A stretch of DNA of 64,000 nucleotides from contig NZ_OOHJ01000022.1 in NCBI RefSeq assembly GCF_900323885.1, forward strand, positions 930,001-994,000. The letters run 5' to 3'. Source of the stretch: [Actinomadura] parvosata subsp. kistnae. GTDB taxonomy: Bacteria; Actinomycetota; Actinomycetes; Streptosporangiales; Streptosporangiaceae. The notes under the pieces were generated by a model. That model saw only the letters and a list, made by a program, of their open reading frames with translations. It was not told the DNA's origin and made no database searches. The translations under genes were made by a program, and so were the position numbers. Positions 7,761 to 16,361 of this stretch are shown piece by piece. How positions within the stretch are numbered: position 1 is the first letter of the stretch; each line of letters begins with the position of its first letter.

Positions 7761-9866
7761 TCAGCCGAGCCCGTTGTGCAGGCCCTCGCCCTCCGGTTCG
7801 AGCGCGTAGTTGATGCCCGCGTCGATGTCGCTGTCGAACCCGGTGCGGAAGGCGACCTCGTAGGCGTTGTCGCCGAGCAGGTCGCGGGCCTGCTTCTCGC
7901 AGGTGCGCCGGGCCGTCACCAGGGCGGGCACGCCGGCCTGCGCCTGGCCGTGGGTGCTCCAGATGCGCTGCGCCAGGCCGAGCAGCCGGGCCGCGCGGTG
8001 TGCCCGCCCGGCCGCGCCCGCCGCGAGGGCGAGCAGGTCGACGGTGCGGCCCATGCCGAAGCTGTCGTGCAGCCGCCGCTTGGTGCGCAGGGCCGCCTGC
8101 CCGTAGGCGACGGCCAGGTCGAGGCGTCCGGCGCTCAGCTCGGCCTGGCCGCGCAGGAAGTCACCGTGGGAGCGCATCGACAGCTCGCCGCACCGCTCGC
8201 ACAGGGCGCGGGCGTCCTCCAGCACGGCGACGGCCTCGTCGATGCGGCCGTCGGCGGTCAGGGCGTGCGCGCGGCAGTAGAGGCCGGTCAGCTTGGCGAT
8301 GGTGAGCGGCTCGTCGTCGAAGCGGCTCTGGTAGGCGGTCTCGGACTCGGCCATGGCCTGGACCAGGTTGCCGCGGATCACCCCGGCCATCGCGCGCAGC
8401 GCGCCAGCGCAGCTCGCCGCGTAGGGGTCGCCGGGCTCGGCGGCCAGTTCGATCTGGGCGGCCCTGATCTCGGCGGCGCCGGCGTCGCCCTGCGTGGCCG
8501 CCAGGTGCCCGTCGGCCCACAGGGCCTGCACGAGCTCGGGGCCGGGCCGGGTGTCGAGGTCGAGGGCCTGCTGGAGGTAGTGGCGGCCCTCCTTGGCGTA
8601 GCCGCAGCCGTACCAGAAGAAGGCGAGCAGGCCGGCCAGGCGCAGTGCGGGCAGGCGGTCCTTGGCGGCGAGCGAGACCTCCAGGGCGGCGCGGAGGTTG
8701 TCGTGCTCGCCGATCATGCGGTCGTACCAGGAGATCTGGCCGGGGCCGAGCCAGCCGGCGGCGCCGCGGACGGCCAGGGACAGGAAGTGGTCGCGGTGGC
8801 GGCGCCGGAAGCGCTCCGCCTCGCCGAGGTGGCGCAGCCGGTCCGCGCCGTACTCGCGCAGCGTGTCGAGCATGCGGTAGCGCTCGCCGGCGCCGGTCGG
8901 CAGCCAGGTCAAGATGGACCCGCCGGCCAGCGCGTCGAGCAGCAGCCCGATGTCGGCCTCCGGCAGCCGCTCGTCGGCGCACACCTCGCGGACCGCCTCG
9001 GCGTCGAAGTCGCCGGCGAACACCGACAGCCGCGCCCAGAGCAGCCGCTCGGCGGGCTCGCACAGCTCGTGGCTCCATCCGATGGCGGTCCGCAGCGCCT
9101 GGTGCCACGGTGGGCCGGAGACACCCTCCGGATCGCCGTCCGGCGCGGAGAAGCGGTCGTCGAGCCGGTCGGCCAGCTCGGGCACGGACAGCTCGCGCAG
9201 CCGCGCCCCCGCCAATTCGATGGCCAGCGGGATGCCCTCCAGCCGCCGGCACAGCCGGCTGACCGCCTCCTGGTCCTGGTCGGCGAGGTCGAAGCCGGGC
9301 ACGGCCTCGGCGGCGCGCTCGGCCAGCAGCGCCACCGCGTCGCCGCAGGCGGGCCCCGCGGCTCCGGCGGCCGGCACCGGCAGCGGGTCGACCAGGTACA
9401 CCAGCTCGCCCGGCACCTCCAGCGGGCGGCGGCTGGTGGCCAGCACGCGCAGCCCCGGCACGGCTTCGAGGAGCGTGATGACCATACGTGAGCAGGCGCC
9501 CGTCAGGTGCTCGCAGGCGTCGAGGACGAGCAGCACCTCGCGGCCGGAGAGGTGCTCGGCCAGCACCTCGACCATGGGGCGGGCGGTCTGGTCGGTGAGC
9601 CGGAGCGAGGCGGCGATCGCGTGCGGCAGCAGGGGGCCGTCGACCGGCGGCGACAGCTCCACCAGCCAGGCGCCCCCGCCGAACTCGGGCCGCAGGGCGG
9701 CGGCGGCACGCAGGGCCAGGCGGGACTTGCCGACGCCGCCCACGCCGGTGAGGGTCACCAGCCTGGACCGGCGGCAGGCGCGGCGGATCTGGTCGAGCTC
9801 GCCACGACGGCCGACGAGGCTGGTCGGCTCCGCCGGGAGGTTTCCCGCCTGCCACTTACCTGCCAT
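7761..9866 (-). CDS. STAND/LAL-type ATPase regulator lacking the C-terminal LuxR helix-turn-helix
   Basis: The 701-residue protein has an NB-ARC-type ATPase at its N terminus (LVGRRGEL at 17-24, P-loop GVGGVGKS at 41-48, Walker B VLLVLDACEHL). An arm domain (SVFAGDFDAEAVREVC) and TPR-like helical repeats follow to the C terminus. Many actinomycete relatives add a LuxR-type helix-turn-helix at the C terminus or a SARP domain at the N terminus. This protein has neither, as it ends about 20 residues after the last helix (NALE-PEGEGLHNGLG region). It may act through protein partners. ATG 9866 is chosen over GTG 9878; neither has a strong ribosome-binding site. Confidence 0.85.
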   Translation of the reverse strand: MAGKWQAGNLPAEPTSLVGRRGELDQIRRACRRSRLVTLTGVGGVGKSRLALRAAAALRPEFGGGAWLVELSPPVDGPLLPHAIAASLRLTDQTARPMVEVLAEHLSGREVLLVLDACEHLTGACSRMVITLLEAVPGLRVLATSRRPLEVPGELVYLVDPLPVPAAGAAGPACGDAVALLAERAAEAVPGFDLADQDQEAVSRLCRRLEGIPLAIELAGARLRELSVPELADRLDDRFSAPDGDPEGVSGPPWHQALRTAIGWSHELCEPAERLLWARLSVFAGDFDAEAVREVCADERLPEADIGLLLDALAGGSILTWLPTGAGERYRMLDTLREYGADRLRHLGEAERFRRRHRDHFLSLAVRGAAGWLGPGQISWYDRMIGEHDNLRAALEVSLAAKDRLPALRLAGLLAFFWYGCGYAKEGRHYLQQALDLDTRPGPELVQALWADGHLAATQGDAGAAEIRAAQIELAAEPGDPYAASCAGALRAMAGVIRGNLVQAMAESETAYQSRFDDEPLTIAKLTGLYCRAHALTADGRIDEAVAVLEDARALCERCGELSMRSHGDFLRGQAELSAGRLDLAVAYGQAALRTKRRLHDSFGMGRTVDLLALAAGAAGRAHRAARLLGLAQRIWSTHGQAQAGVPALVTARRTCEKQARDLLGDNAYEVAFRTGFDSDIDAGINYALEPEGEGLHNGLG

Positions 9867-10007
9867 CGCGATCGCCACCCATCGGCTTCAGTTGTGACAG
9901 CAGCTTGCCTGATTCCACCGCGCTCCGTCACTAAAAGTAAGAAAGTAACTACGCCTGATGCACGTGATGGTGCTCCCGTGGAGAGGGTGACGTCAAGGTG
10001 CCGGTCA

Positions 10008-10033
10008 GGGCGCGCCCGTGCCCGGGCGCGCCC
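10008..10033. terminator. Terminator of the arabinan-type glycosidase operon
   Basis: Two copies of the self-complementary decamer GGGCGCGCCC (10008-10017 and 10024-10033) are separated by six bases, so a 10-bp stem with a 6-base loop can form 10 bases after the stop of the large glycosidase gene (10043). Confidence 0.6.
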
Positions 10034-10042
10034 CTTTCCGGC

Positions 10043-13000
10043 TCAGCCGCCGTAGGCCTTGACCTCCAGCAGGCCCACTGAGCTGGTGCCGGTCCCGGTG
10101 AGCAGCACCCGCAGGCGGGTGGTGCTGGTGGCGGTGAAGGTGACGGAGTTGTAGGCGTTCTTGTTCAGCGTGTACGCCGACGCGCCGGGCACGTCCACGT
10201 ACGCGCTGCCGTTCCAGTACTGCAGCTTCCACGACGCCGGCATGTCGATGCCCTCGTCGTCGTCGAAGAAGTACACCTCGGCTTTGCCGAGCGTGCGGGC
10301 CGACGGCCAGGTCAGGTCCACCCACTGCTGCCCGGTCTCCGGCCAGCAGCCCCAGCGGGGGTTGACGGTGTCGTTGGAGGAGGGCGGGTCGATGCCGTCG
10401 TTGACGGCGGCCACGCTCTCCCAGGAGGAGGTGTAGGACGCGGTGGCCGTCGCCGACGTCGCCAGGTTCGACGGCGGCTGGACGCCGCCCCGGTTGTGCA
10501 CCTTGATCTCGGTCAGGCCGGTCCTGGCGCCGGAGGCGGCCGTGGCCAGCACCCGCACCCGCTGGGCGGTGACGGCGGGGAACTGCACCACGTTGTAGTT
10601 GGCGCGCGGCGTGGCCGGGGTCTTGGCCTGGGAGGGCACGCTGACCCAGGCGCTGCCGTTGTGGTACTGGACGTCGTAGGAGGCGGGGGCCCGGTAGGTG
10701 GTGCTCGCCGGGCGGCTGTCCTTGAAGTAGAGCCGCACCTCGTTGAGGGTGCGGGCGGCGCCGAAGTTCAGCTCGTACCAGTCCTGCCCGGCGGTGGTGC
10801 CGCCCCAGAACGGCTCGTTGACGGGGTAGCCGTCCACGGCGCCGGCCGTGGAGCTGCCGGAGGCGGTGGTGGAGGCCGTGGCGGTGGCGCCGGCGGCGAG
10901 GTTGGTGAGGGTGGCGGTCAGGTCCACGCCGGCCTTGGCTAGCATGTCCACCATCCGGGCGCTGTTCTGGACGACCTGGGTGGGCGCCTGCATGCCGGGG
11001 ACGGCGACGTGGTGGGTGACGGTGCCGGAGGTGGTGACGGCGCCGGTGGCCGGGTCCCACGTGAACGGCACCAGCGACGACACGGTGGCGGCGCGGCTGC
11101 CGTTGACGAAGATGGAGTAGCCCTCGGGCACGCCGGGGTAGCGCACCACGCCGTCGGCGGGGTCGTCCCAGACGATGGTCAGGTCGGCGTTGCGGTAACG
11201 CAGGTTGTTGACCGTGAAGTGGCTCCAGCCGATGGTGATCGGCGACAGCTCCACCTTGGCGTCGTTGCGCGGCCGCAGCCCGGCGACGTCCTCGATGACG
11301 GTCCAGTTGCTGGAGCCCAGGATGTTGTGGTGGATCCAGGAGCGGTAGGTGATCGAGGAGCCGTTCCAGTCGGCCCAGAACTCGTTGGCGTCGGGCCACT
11401 GCGTGTTGCCGTCGATGTACTGCGCCCAGGCGTTCCAGTACAGCAGCTTCTTGTACCAGGTGGCGTCGATCCACTCGTTCGGGTAGTTGCGCAGCACCGA
11501 CGACAGCAGGCGGAACTGCACGGTGGAGTTGATCGTGGAGAAGTTGTTGCTGCCGGTGCCGGAGGCCGCCTTGTCGGCCTGGTTGGCGGTGTAGAAGGGG
11601 AAGATCGGGTACTGGGCCGGGTCGTCGAACAGGCGCAGCGCCTGCTTGTACGTGGCGGTGTTCGGCACCGCGCCGACCGCGAACGGGTAGTAGTTGTTGA
11701 TCTCCTTCCACGGCACCCACTCGTTGGTGGACTTCAGCCGGTGCTCGAAGAGCTGCCTGCCCGGGTTCCACAGCACGCCGACGATGGCGTTGCCGATCTG
11801 GGTGGCCAGGGTGCGCAGCTCGGTGGCCTTGGCCTGGTTGCCGACGGCCTCGTACGCCTGCGCGGCGGCCAGCGCGCCGCTGTACTGGTAGGCGGCCTCG
11901 GCCCGGTCCATGCGGCCCGGCTTCCAGTGGAAGGACACGGCGTCGGCGTCGTTGCCGGTCAGGGCGCCCCAGTCGTACTCGATGAGCTTGTTGTTGTCGG
12001 TGTCGTAATAGGCGAGCTGGCCCTTGACGTCCTGCTCGGCGTAGCGGGCCAGGTTCGCGGCGATGGCCGGCTGGCCGCCGTGGATCTGGTAGCTCTTCCA
12101 GGCCGCCTCGCCGATGTACTGGGTGTAGCTGTTCGACCAGTTCTCCGGGTCGCCCGGGTTGTCGAGGAAGCGGCCGTTCTTGGAGGTCTGGCCGACGCTC
12201 AGCCAGTCGCCGTAGGCGTAGATCGGGTTGCGCAGGTACTTCAGGTCGTCGATGTGCATGGGCTGGGTCAGCGCGATCGCGTTGTTGTAGCCGAGCGCGC
12301 CCTCGACGGAGGTGGGGAACTGGAAGGTCTGCCCCGGGATGTCGGCGTCGAGGTGGTTGAAGCGCATCAGCCACCAGCGGTAGTAGATGTTCTTCTTGAT
12401 CGCCGGCTCGGGCACGTCGATGTACGGCACGTTCTCGGCCCACCAGCGGTTGTACGCCCGCACGTGCGTGGCGAACGCGGTGGCGGCCGAGTAGCCGGCG
12501 TAGGCGTCGTACTCGGTGCGGGAGGCCGGCAGCTCGTTGGTGACGAAGCCCATGACGACCTTGACCGTCACCGTGGCGCCGGCGGCGATGGTGAGCGAGC
12601 GGTTGAGGCCGCCGCTGGAGACCGCGCAGCCGTCGCAGGTGAGCCTGGGGTAGAGGGTGGTGAGGTTGTTGTAGGCGTTGACCTGGCCGGTCAGCTCGCT
12701 GCCGCTGCCGCTGGTCGCGTACGGCGAGGTGGCCCGCAGGGTCAGCGTGGTGGAAGCGGAGCCGCCGTTGGTGATGGCCAGGTTGGCCACGGCCACGTTG
12801 TTGTCGGTGATGAACTTCGTCTGGTCGACGGTGATCGAGCCGCTGGTGTGGCGGCTCTTCCAGTGGCTGGGCACCTGCCGCCGCGAGGCGACCTGTTCGG
12901 TGAACGTGCCGGGGCTGAGGGAGACGGTGAAGGCGTTGTTGTTGCTGATGCTCTCCCAGTACGCGACCTGCCCGGCGAAGCCGAGCGTGCCCGGGGTGTG

Positions 13001-13276
13001 CGTCTTCATGAACAGCGCCCGGCCGCGCGTCATGAGCCAGGTGCCCGCCGGGTCGTTGCCGGTGCGGGCCAGCAGGCGGTCCATCCAGAAGTCGGTGCCG
13101 GAGCTCTCGGCGTCGTACATGGCCTGCATGTAGTTGCCGGTCGTGTACGTCCCCGGCGGGGCGGGCACGGCCGGGCCGGTGAAGGTGGGGTAGCCGATGG
13201 TCTGGTCGGCGTGGGCGGCGGCCGGCACCGACACCAGGCCCAGGACGAGTAACAGGGCTGACAGTGCGCGCCTCAT
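10043..13276 (-). CDS. Secreted large glycoside hydrolase with two C-terminal discoidin (F5/8 type C, CBM32-like) domains
   Basis: The 1077-residue protein starts at ATG 13276 (GGAGGG seven bases upstream). That ATG overlaps the stop of the GH43 gene as ATGA, so translation is probably coupled. Residues 1-23 are a signal peptide. Residues about 24-230 are beta-rich. The central part (about 240-780) is a helical region with Trp-rich motifs (YYRWWLMRFNHLD, WADWNGSSITYRSWIHHN) of the (alpha/alpha)6 hairpin-glycosidase kind; I cannot name the GH family. Two discoidin-like domains close the protein (about 800-935 and 940-1077). The last is very similar to the C-terminal domain of the GH43 neighbour (both contain YWNGSAYV and VPGAS). 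An exo- or debranching role on arabinan or arabinoxylan is inferred from the partner gene. Confidence 0.8.
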   Translation of the reverse strand: MRRALSALLLVLGLVSVPAAAHADQTIGYPTFTGPAVPAPPGTYTTGNYMQAMYDAESSGTDFWMDRLLARTGNDPAGTWLMTRGRALFMKTHTPGTLGFAGQVAYWESISNNNAFTVSLSPGTFTEQVASRRQVPSHWKSRHTSGSITVDQTKFITDNNVAVANLAITNGGSASTTLTLRATSPYATSGSGSELTGQVNAYNNLTTLYPRLTCDGCAVSSGGLNRSLTIAAGATVTVKVVMGFVTNELPASRTEYDAYAGYSAATAFATHVRAYNRWWAENVPYIDVPEPAIKKNIYYRWWLMRFNHLDADIPGQTFQFPTSVEGALGYNNAIALTQPMHIDDLKYLRNPIYAYGDWLSVGQTSKNGRFLDNPGDPENWSNSYTQYIGEAAWKSYQIHGGQPAIAANLARYAEQDVKGQLAYYDTDNNKLIEYDWGALTGNDADAVSFHWKPGRMDRAEAAYQYSGALAAAQAYEAVGNQAKATELRTLATQIGNAIVGVLWNPGRQLFEHRLKSTNEWVPWKEINNYYPFAVGAVPNTATYKQALRLFDDPAQYPIFPFYTANQADKAASGTGSNNFSTINSTVQFRLLSSVLRNYPNEWIDATWYKKLLYWNAWAQYIDGNTQWPDANEFWADWNGSSITYRSWIHHNILGSSNWTVIEDVAGLRPRNDAKVELSPITIGWSHFTVNNLRYRNADLTIVWDDPADGVVRYPGVPEGYSIFVNGSRAATVSSLVPFTWDPATGAVTTSGTVTHHVAVPGMQAPTQVVQNSARMVDMLAKAGVDLTATLTNLAAGATATASTTASGSSTAGAVDGYPVNEPFWGGTTAGQDWYELNFGAARTLNEVRLYFKDSRPASTTYRAPASYDVQYHNGSAWVSVPSQAKTPATPRANYNVVQFPAVTAQRVRVLATAASGARTGLTEIKVHNRGGVQPPSNLATSATATASYTSSWESVAAVNDGIDPPSSNDTVNPRWGCWPETGQQWVDLTWPSARTLGKAEVYFFDDDEGIDMPASWKLQYWNGSAYVDVPGASAYTLNKNAYNSVTFTATSTTRLRVLLTGTGTSSVGLLEVKAYGG

Positions 13277-14661
13277 GCGAAGGCCCTCCATTCGAGCACG
13301 CCGGTCGAGTAGCCGGATCGAGAGGTGATGTTCAGGCGCAGGCGGGTGGTGCTGACGGGGGTGAACGTGGTGGCGTTGAAGGCGTTGGCGGCCACGCCGC
13401 AGCCGGAGGCGCCGGGCACGTTGACGTAGGCGCTGCCGTTCCAGTACTGGAGCTGGCAGGAGGCCGGCAGGTCGATGCCCTGGTCGTCGTCGAACCAGTA
13501 CACCTCGGACCTGGAGATCGTCTGGGCGGTCGGCCACTGGTACTCGATCCACTCGGTGCCCTGGTGGTTCCAGTTGCCGTAGGCGCCGTGGCTGTGGTCC
13601 TGCGAGTTCGCCGGGGTGTGGCCGTCCTTGATCGCGCCGAGGGTCTCCCACGGCGAGACGTACGAGGTGGCGGGCGTGGCGCTCGCGGCCAGGTTGCCGG
13701 GGGTCGTGGGGCCGCCGGTCTGCACGACCTTCCGCATGGTGCCGTCGGCGTTGAAGTACAGCTTGTCGATGGTCACCGAGCGGCGGAAGTTCCCGCCGCC
13801 GGGGCTGGAGGCGTTGTGGTAGACCATGTACCACTGGCCCTTGAACTCGATGATCGCCGGATGGTTCGTGGTCGAGGTCACCTGGTCGAGCACGACGCCG
13901 CGGTGCGTCCACGGGCCGAGCGGGTTGCTCGCGGTGGCGTAGCGGATACAGGCGTAGCCGGGCGCCGAGCAGGCCGAGTCGTTGGCCGCGTACGCGAGGT
14001 AGTAGACGCCGTTCCGCTTGAACATCCAGGGCGCCTCCCAGAAGTTCGACACGCCACTCGGGGTGATGACCGAGCCGTTGATCGAGGTCATGTTCGGGTT
14101 GAGGCGGGCCGCGCGCAGGCCGTAGTAGGAGCCCCAGTACATGTAGACCTGGCCGTCGTCGTCGGTGAAGACGGTGGGGTCGATGTTCAGCGGCGAGGAG
14201 TTGGGCGTGCTGTCACTGACCAGCGGGCCGCCCTTGGCGTCGGTGAACGGGCCGAGCGGGCTGTCGCCGACGGCCACGCCGATGTCCATCCAGCCGGCGC
14301 CGTTGCCGTTGACCGGGACGTACCAGTAGTAGCGGCCGTCGGCGCCGCGCTCGACCTCGCCGGCCCAGGCGTCCGCGCCCGCCCAGGAGAAGTTCGAGAT
14401 CGACAGCTTGGCGCCCTGGTCGGTGAACGTGGCGGCGTCGGTGGAGGTGAAGACGTGCCAGTCGCGCATGACGAAGTTGGTGCCGCCGGGCGGGGCCTCG
14501 TCGTGGCCCGTGTAGAGGTACAGGGTGTCGCCCACGACCAGCGCGGCCGGGTCGGCCGTGTAGATCGCGGTGGTGATCGGCGCGCCCGCGAGCGCGGGCC
14601 GGGCCTGGGTGAGGAGGAGCAGGAGTGCCGCGGCGACGGCCGCCGCCCATCGTCGTCTCAT
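13273..14661 (-). CDS. Secreted GH43 glycosidase with C-terminal discoidin-like domain
   Basis: The 462-residue exported enzyme is of the GH43 five-bladed propeller family (alpha-L-arabinofuranosidase, arabinanase or beta-xylosidase activities). The signal peptide is residues 1-25. The general base is probably Asp37 in YTADPAA. The propeller continues with DWHVFTSTD, WAGADAWAGEVE, NIDPTVFTDDDG (transition-state Asp region) and FWEAPWMFKRNG (candidate acid Glu). A CBM32/F5-8C-like domain covers about 325-462. ATG 14661 has AGGGG about nine bases upstream, and a LacI-type operator overlaps the leader. It is the first gene of a two-gene operon with the large glycosidase, overlapping it by 4 bases. 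GH43 is secure; the sugar is not decided. Confidence 0.92.
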   Translation of the reverse strand: MRRRWAAAVAAALLLLLTQARPALAGAPITTAIYTADPAALVVGDTLYLYTGHDEAPPGGTNFVMRDWHVFTSTDAATFTDQGAKLSISNFSWAGADAWAGEVERGADGRYYWYVPVNGNGAGWMDIGVAVGDSPLGPFTDAKGGPLVSDSTPNSSPLNIDPTVFTDDDGQVYMYWGSYYGLRAARLNPNMTSINGSVITPSGVSNFWEAPWMFKRNGVYYLAYAANDSACSAPGYACIRYATASNPLGPWTHRGVVLDQVTSTTNHPAIIEFKGQWYMVYHNASSPGGGNFRRSVTIDKLYFNADGTMRKVVQTGGPTTPGNLAASATPATSYVSPWETLGAIKDGHTPANSQDHSHGAYGNWNHQGTEWIEYQWPTAQTISRSEVYWFDDDQGIDLPASCQLQYWNGSAYVNVPGASGCGVAANAFNATTFTPVSTTRLRLNITSRSGYSTGVLEWRAFA

Positions 14662-14680
14662 GTGTCGGGCCCCTAAATGA

Positions 14681-14694
14681 TGTGAGCGCTAACA
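14681..14694. promoter_or_regulatory. LacI-family operator upstream of the GH43 operon
   Basis: TGTGAGCGCTAACA (read on the plus strand) is a near-perfect palindrome around the GCGC centre, matching the TGTTAGCGCTAACA type bound by many LacI-family sugar repressors. It lies 20-33 bases upstream of the GH43 ATG, where binding would block transcription. No lacI-type gene is in the window, so the repressor is encoded elsewhere. Confidence 0.7.
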
Positions 14695-14995
14695 GTGAGG
14701 GATCGAGACCGCCTAAAAGGTTTTCGGGAAGGTAGACCGGCCCGATGAGGGCTGTCAATCGTTGACTGCAATCCCCTGCATGCGCCTTGACATGGCGAGA
14801 TGCCGGATCCTGGCGACTGATCAGCAAGCGAGCATTCGGTCACGGTTTCATATCAACCGAAAAGGATTTCGGGACACAGGGTTACGAGACCGTCATTGCG
14901 GTGAGTGGCCCGTTTCCCATGAATTGCCGCCGCGTCATGCCCGCGGAACGACCGGACGACATCCTCCTTGCACCGCACGGAAGGAGACAGGCAGG

Positions 14996-15364
14996 ATGAC
15001 GTCCATTTTCGACCAGGTCGGCGGCGCGAGCGCAGTCTCGGCGGTGGTCGACGAGTTCTACACGCGAGTCCTCGCCGACCCCTCGCTCCAGGGCTACTTC
15101 ACCGGTACCGACGTCGGCAGGCTGAAGGCGCACCAGCGCAGCTTCGTGGCGGCCGCGCTGGGCGGGCCCCAGCAGTATCGCGGGAAGAGCATGGCCGAGG
15201 CGCACGCCGGCATGGGCATCACCGGGGCCGACTTCGACGCGGTGGTCGGCCATCTGGCCGGCTCGCTGGCGCACTGCGGCGTGCCCGGCGAGACCATCGC
15301 CACCATCGCCGGCGCGCTCGCCCCGCTGAAGGACCAGATCGTATCCGCCCAGGTCAGGGCCTAG
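14996..15364 (+). CDS. glbN: Truncated haemoglobin, group I (TrHbN-like)
   Basis: The 122-residue haem protein has the 2-on-2 globin fold. Visible are the FDQVGG start, the B-helix Phe/Tyr pair (EFYTRVL), the DPSLQGYF CD region, KAHQRSF, and the proximal His in AEAHAGMGI. Start ATG 14996 has AAGGAG nine bases upstream; longer in-frame starts lack a site. Group I members typically bind oxygen and convert nitric oxide to nitrate. That is notable because a nitric oxide synthase lies 25 kb away in this window, though a functional link is only inference. It is divergent from the GH43 operon; 334 bases separate the starts. Confidence 0.93.
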   Translation: MTSIFDQVGGASAVSAVVDEFYTRVLADPSLQGYFTGTDVGRLKAHQRSFVAAALGGPQQYRGKSMAEAHAGMGITGADFDAVVGHLAGSLAHCGVPGETIATIAGALAPLKDQIVSAQVRA

Positions 15365-15445
15365 ACACGCGCTCCAGCCTGCGGGAAAAATCCCCCTGAT
15401 CGTGAGATGTTCCGAGAAGTAGCTCCTGACCGTTGAGGAACTTCC

Positions 15446-16252
15446 GTGGGACACGATCACGAGGGCCGGCGGGTCAGCCGGCGGAAACTGATCACCGGGA
15501 TCGGCTCGATCGGCCTCGGTGGCCTGCTCACCGCCGGCGATCCTGGCGTCCAGGCCACCGTGGCCGACGCCTTCTCCGACCCCGACACGTACGCGAAGGC
15601 CGACGCGCTGTTCGCCGAGGCCCGGACGTGCCGGATGACGTCCAGCACCAAGCAGGGCCCCTACTACTTCGAGACCGAGGCGCTGCGCAGCGACATCCGC
15701 GAGGACCGGGAGGGCGTGCGGCTCCGCCTGGCGCTCAAGGTGCAGGACGGCGGGAACTGCCGGCCCCTCGACAACGCCGTGGTCGAGATCTGGCACTGCG
15801 ACGCCGCCGGGATCTACTCCGGCGCCGAGACGCAGTCGCGCGAGGTGCTGAGCAAGGGCGGCAAGGTCAAGGTCAGGCCCGGGACGAAGTTCACCGACCT
15901 GAAGCCCTCCGACGGCCGGCGCTACCTGCGCGGCGCCCAGGTGACCGACCCCGACGGCATCGTCCGGTTCACCACCATCTGGCCCGGCTGGTACCCGGGC
16001 CGCACCGTGCACATCCACGTGATGGTGGTCGTGAACGGCGACCGGGCCCTGTGCACGGAGCTGATGTTCGACGAGGCGCTGAACCGGCGGGTGCTGGCGC
16101 TGCCGCCGTACCAGGGGCACGAGCAGCCGCGCGACACGTTCAACGGCAACGACCCCATCTACAAGGAGGGCATGCTCACGCACGTCACGACGGACGGCGA
16201 CGGCTACCTCGGCGTGATCGTCCTGTCGGCCGGCCCCGACGAGCGGCGCTAG
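15446..16252 (+). CDS. Tat-exported intradiol ring-cleavage dioxygenase (protocatechuate 3,4-dioxygenase-like)
   Basis: The 268-residue enzyme is of the Fe(III) intradiol dioxygenase fold, which opens catechol-type rings between the two hydroxyls. The N terminus has a twin-arginine signal (SRRKLITGIGSIGLGG), so export of a folded metalloenzyme is expected. The catalytic part shows TKQGPYYF (metal-ligand Tyr), VVEIWHCDAAGIYSG, then WPGWYPGRTVHIHV with the second Tyr and the HxH ligands. GTG 15446 has GAGGA seven bases upstream. A paralogue follows 109 bases downstream. Unlike that one, it has no lipobox and would be released or soluble outside. Extracellular intradiol enzymes are known in actinomycetes; the substrate is unknown. 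Confidence 0.9.
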   Translation: MGHDHEGRRVSRRKLITGIGSIGLGGLLTAGDPGVQATVADAFSDPDTYAKADALFAEARTCRMTSSTKQGPYYFETEALRSDIREDREGVRLRLALKVQDGGNCRPLDNAVVEIWHCDAAGIYSGAETQSREVLSKGGKVKVRPGTKFTDLKPSDGRRYLRGAQVTDPDGIVRFTTIWPGWYPGRTVHIHVMVVVNGDRALCTELMFDEALNRRVLALPPYQGHEQPRDTFNGNDPIYKEGMLTHVTTDGDGYLGVIVLSAGPDERR

Positions 16253-16361
16253 AGCGATCCTCTGTTCCTCATGAGAACTTCATCCTCGGCAAAGGCACGG
16301 GTAAGAGGCCGCGGCCTACGGTGTGGTCCCCAGCAATTCGGGACACACCGGAGGATTCTCT

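Noticed and set aside
10043-13912. Extended 1289-codon version of the large glycosidase
   Set aside because: The signal peptide and ribosome-binding site place the start at ATG 13276; the upstream part overlaps the GH43 gene in another frame.
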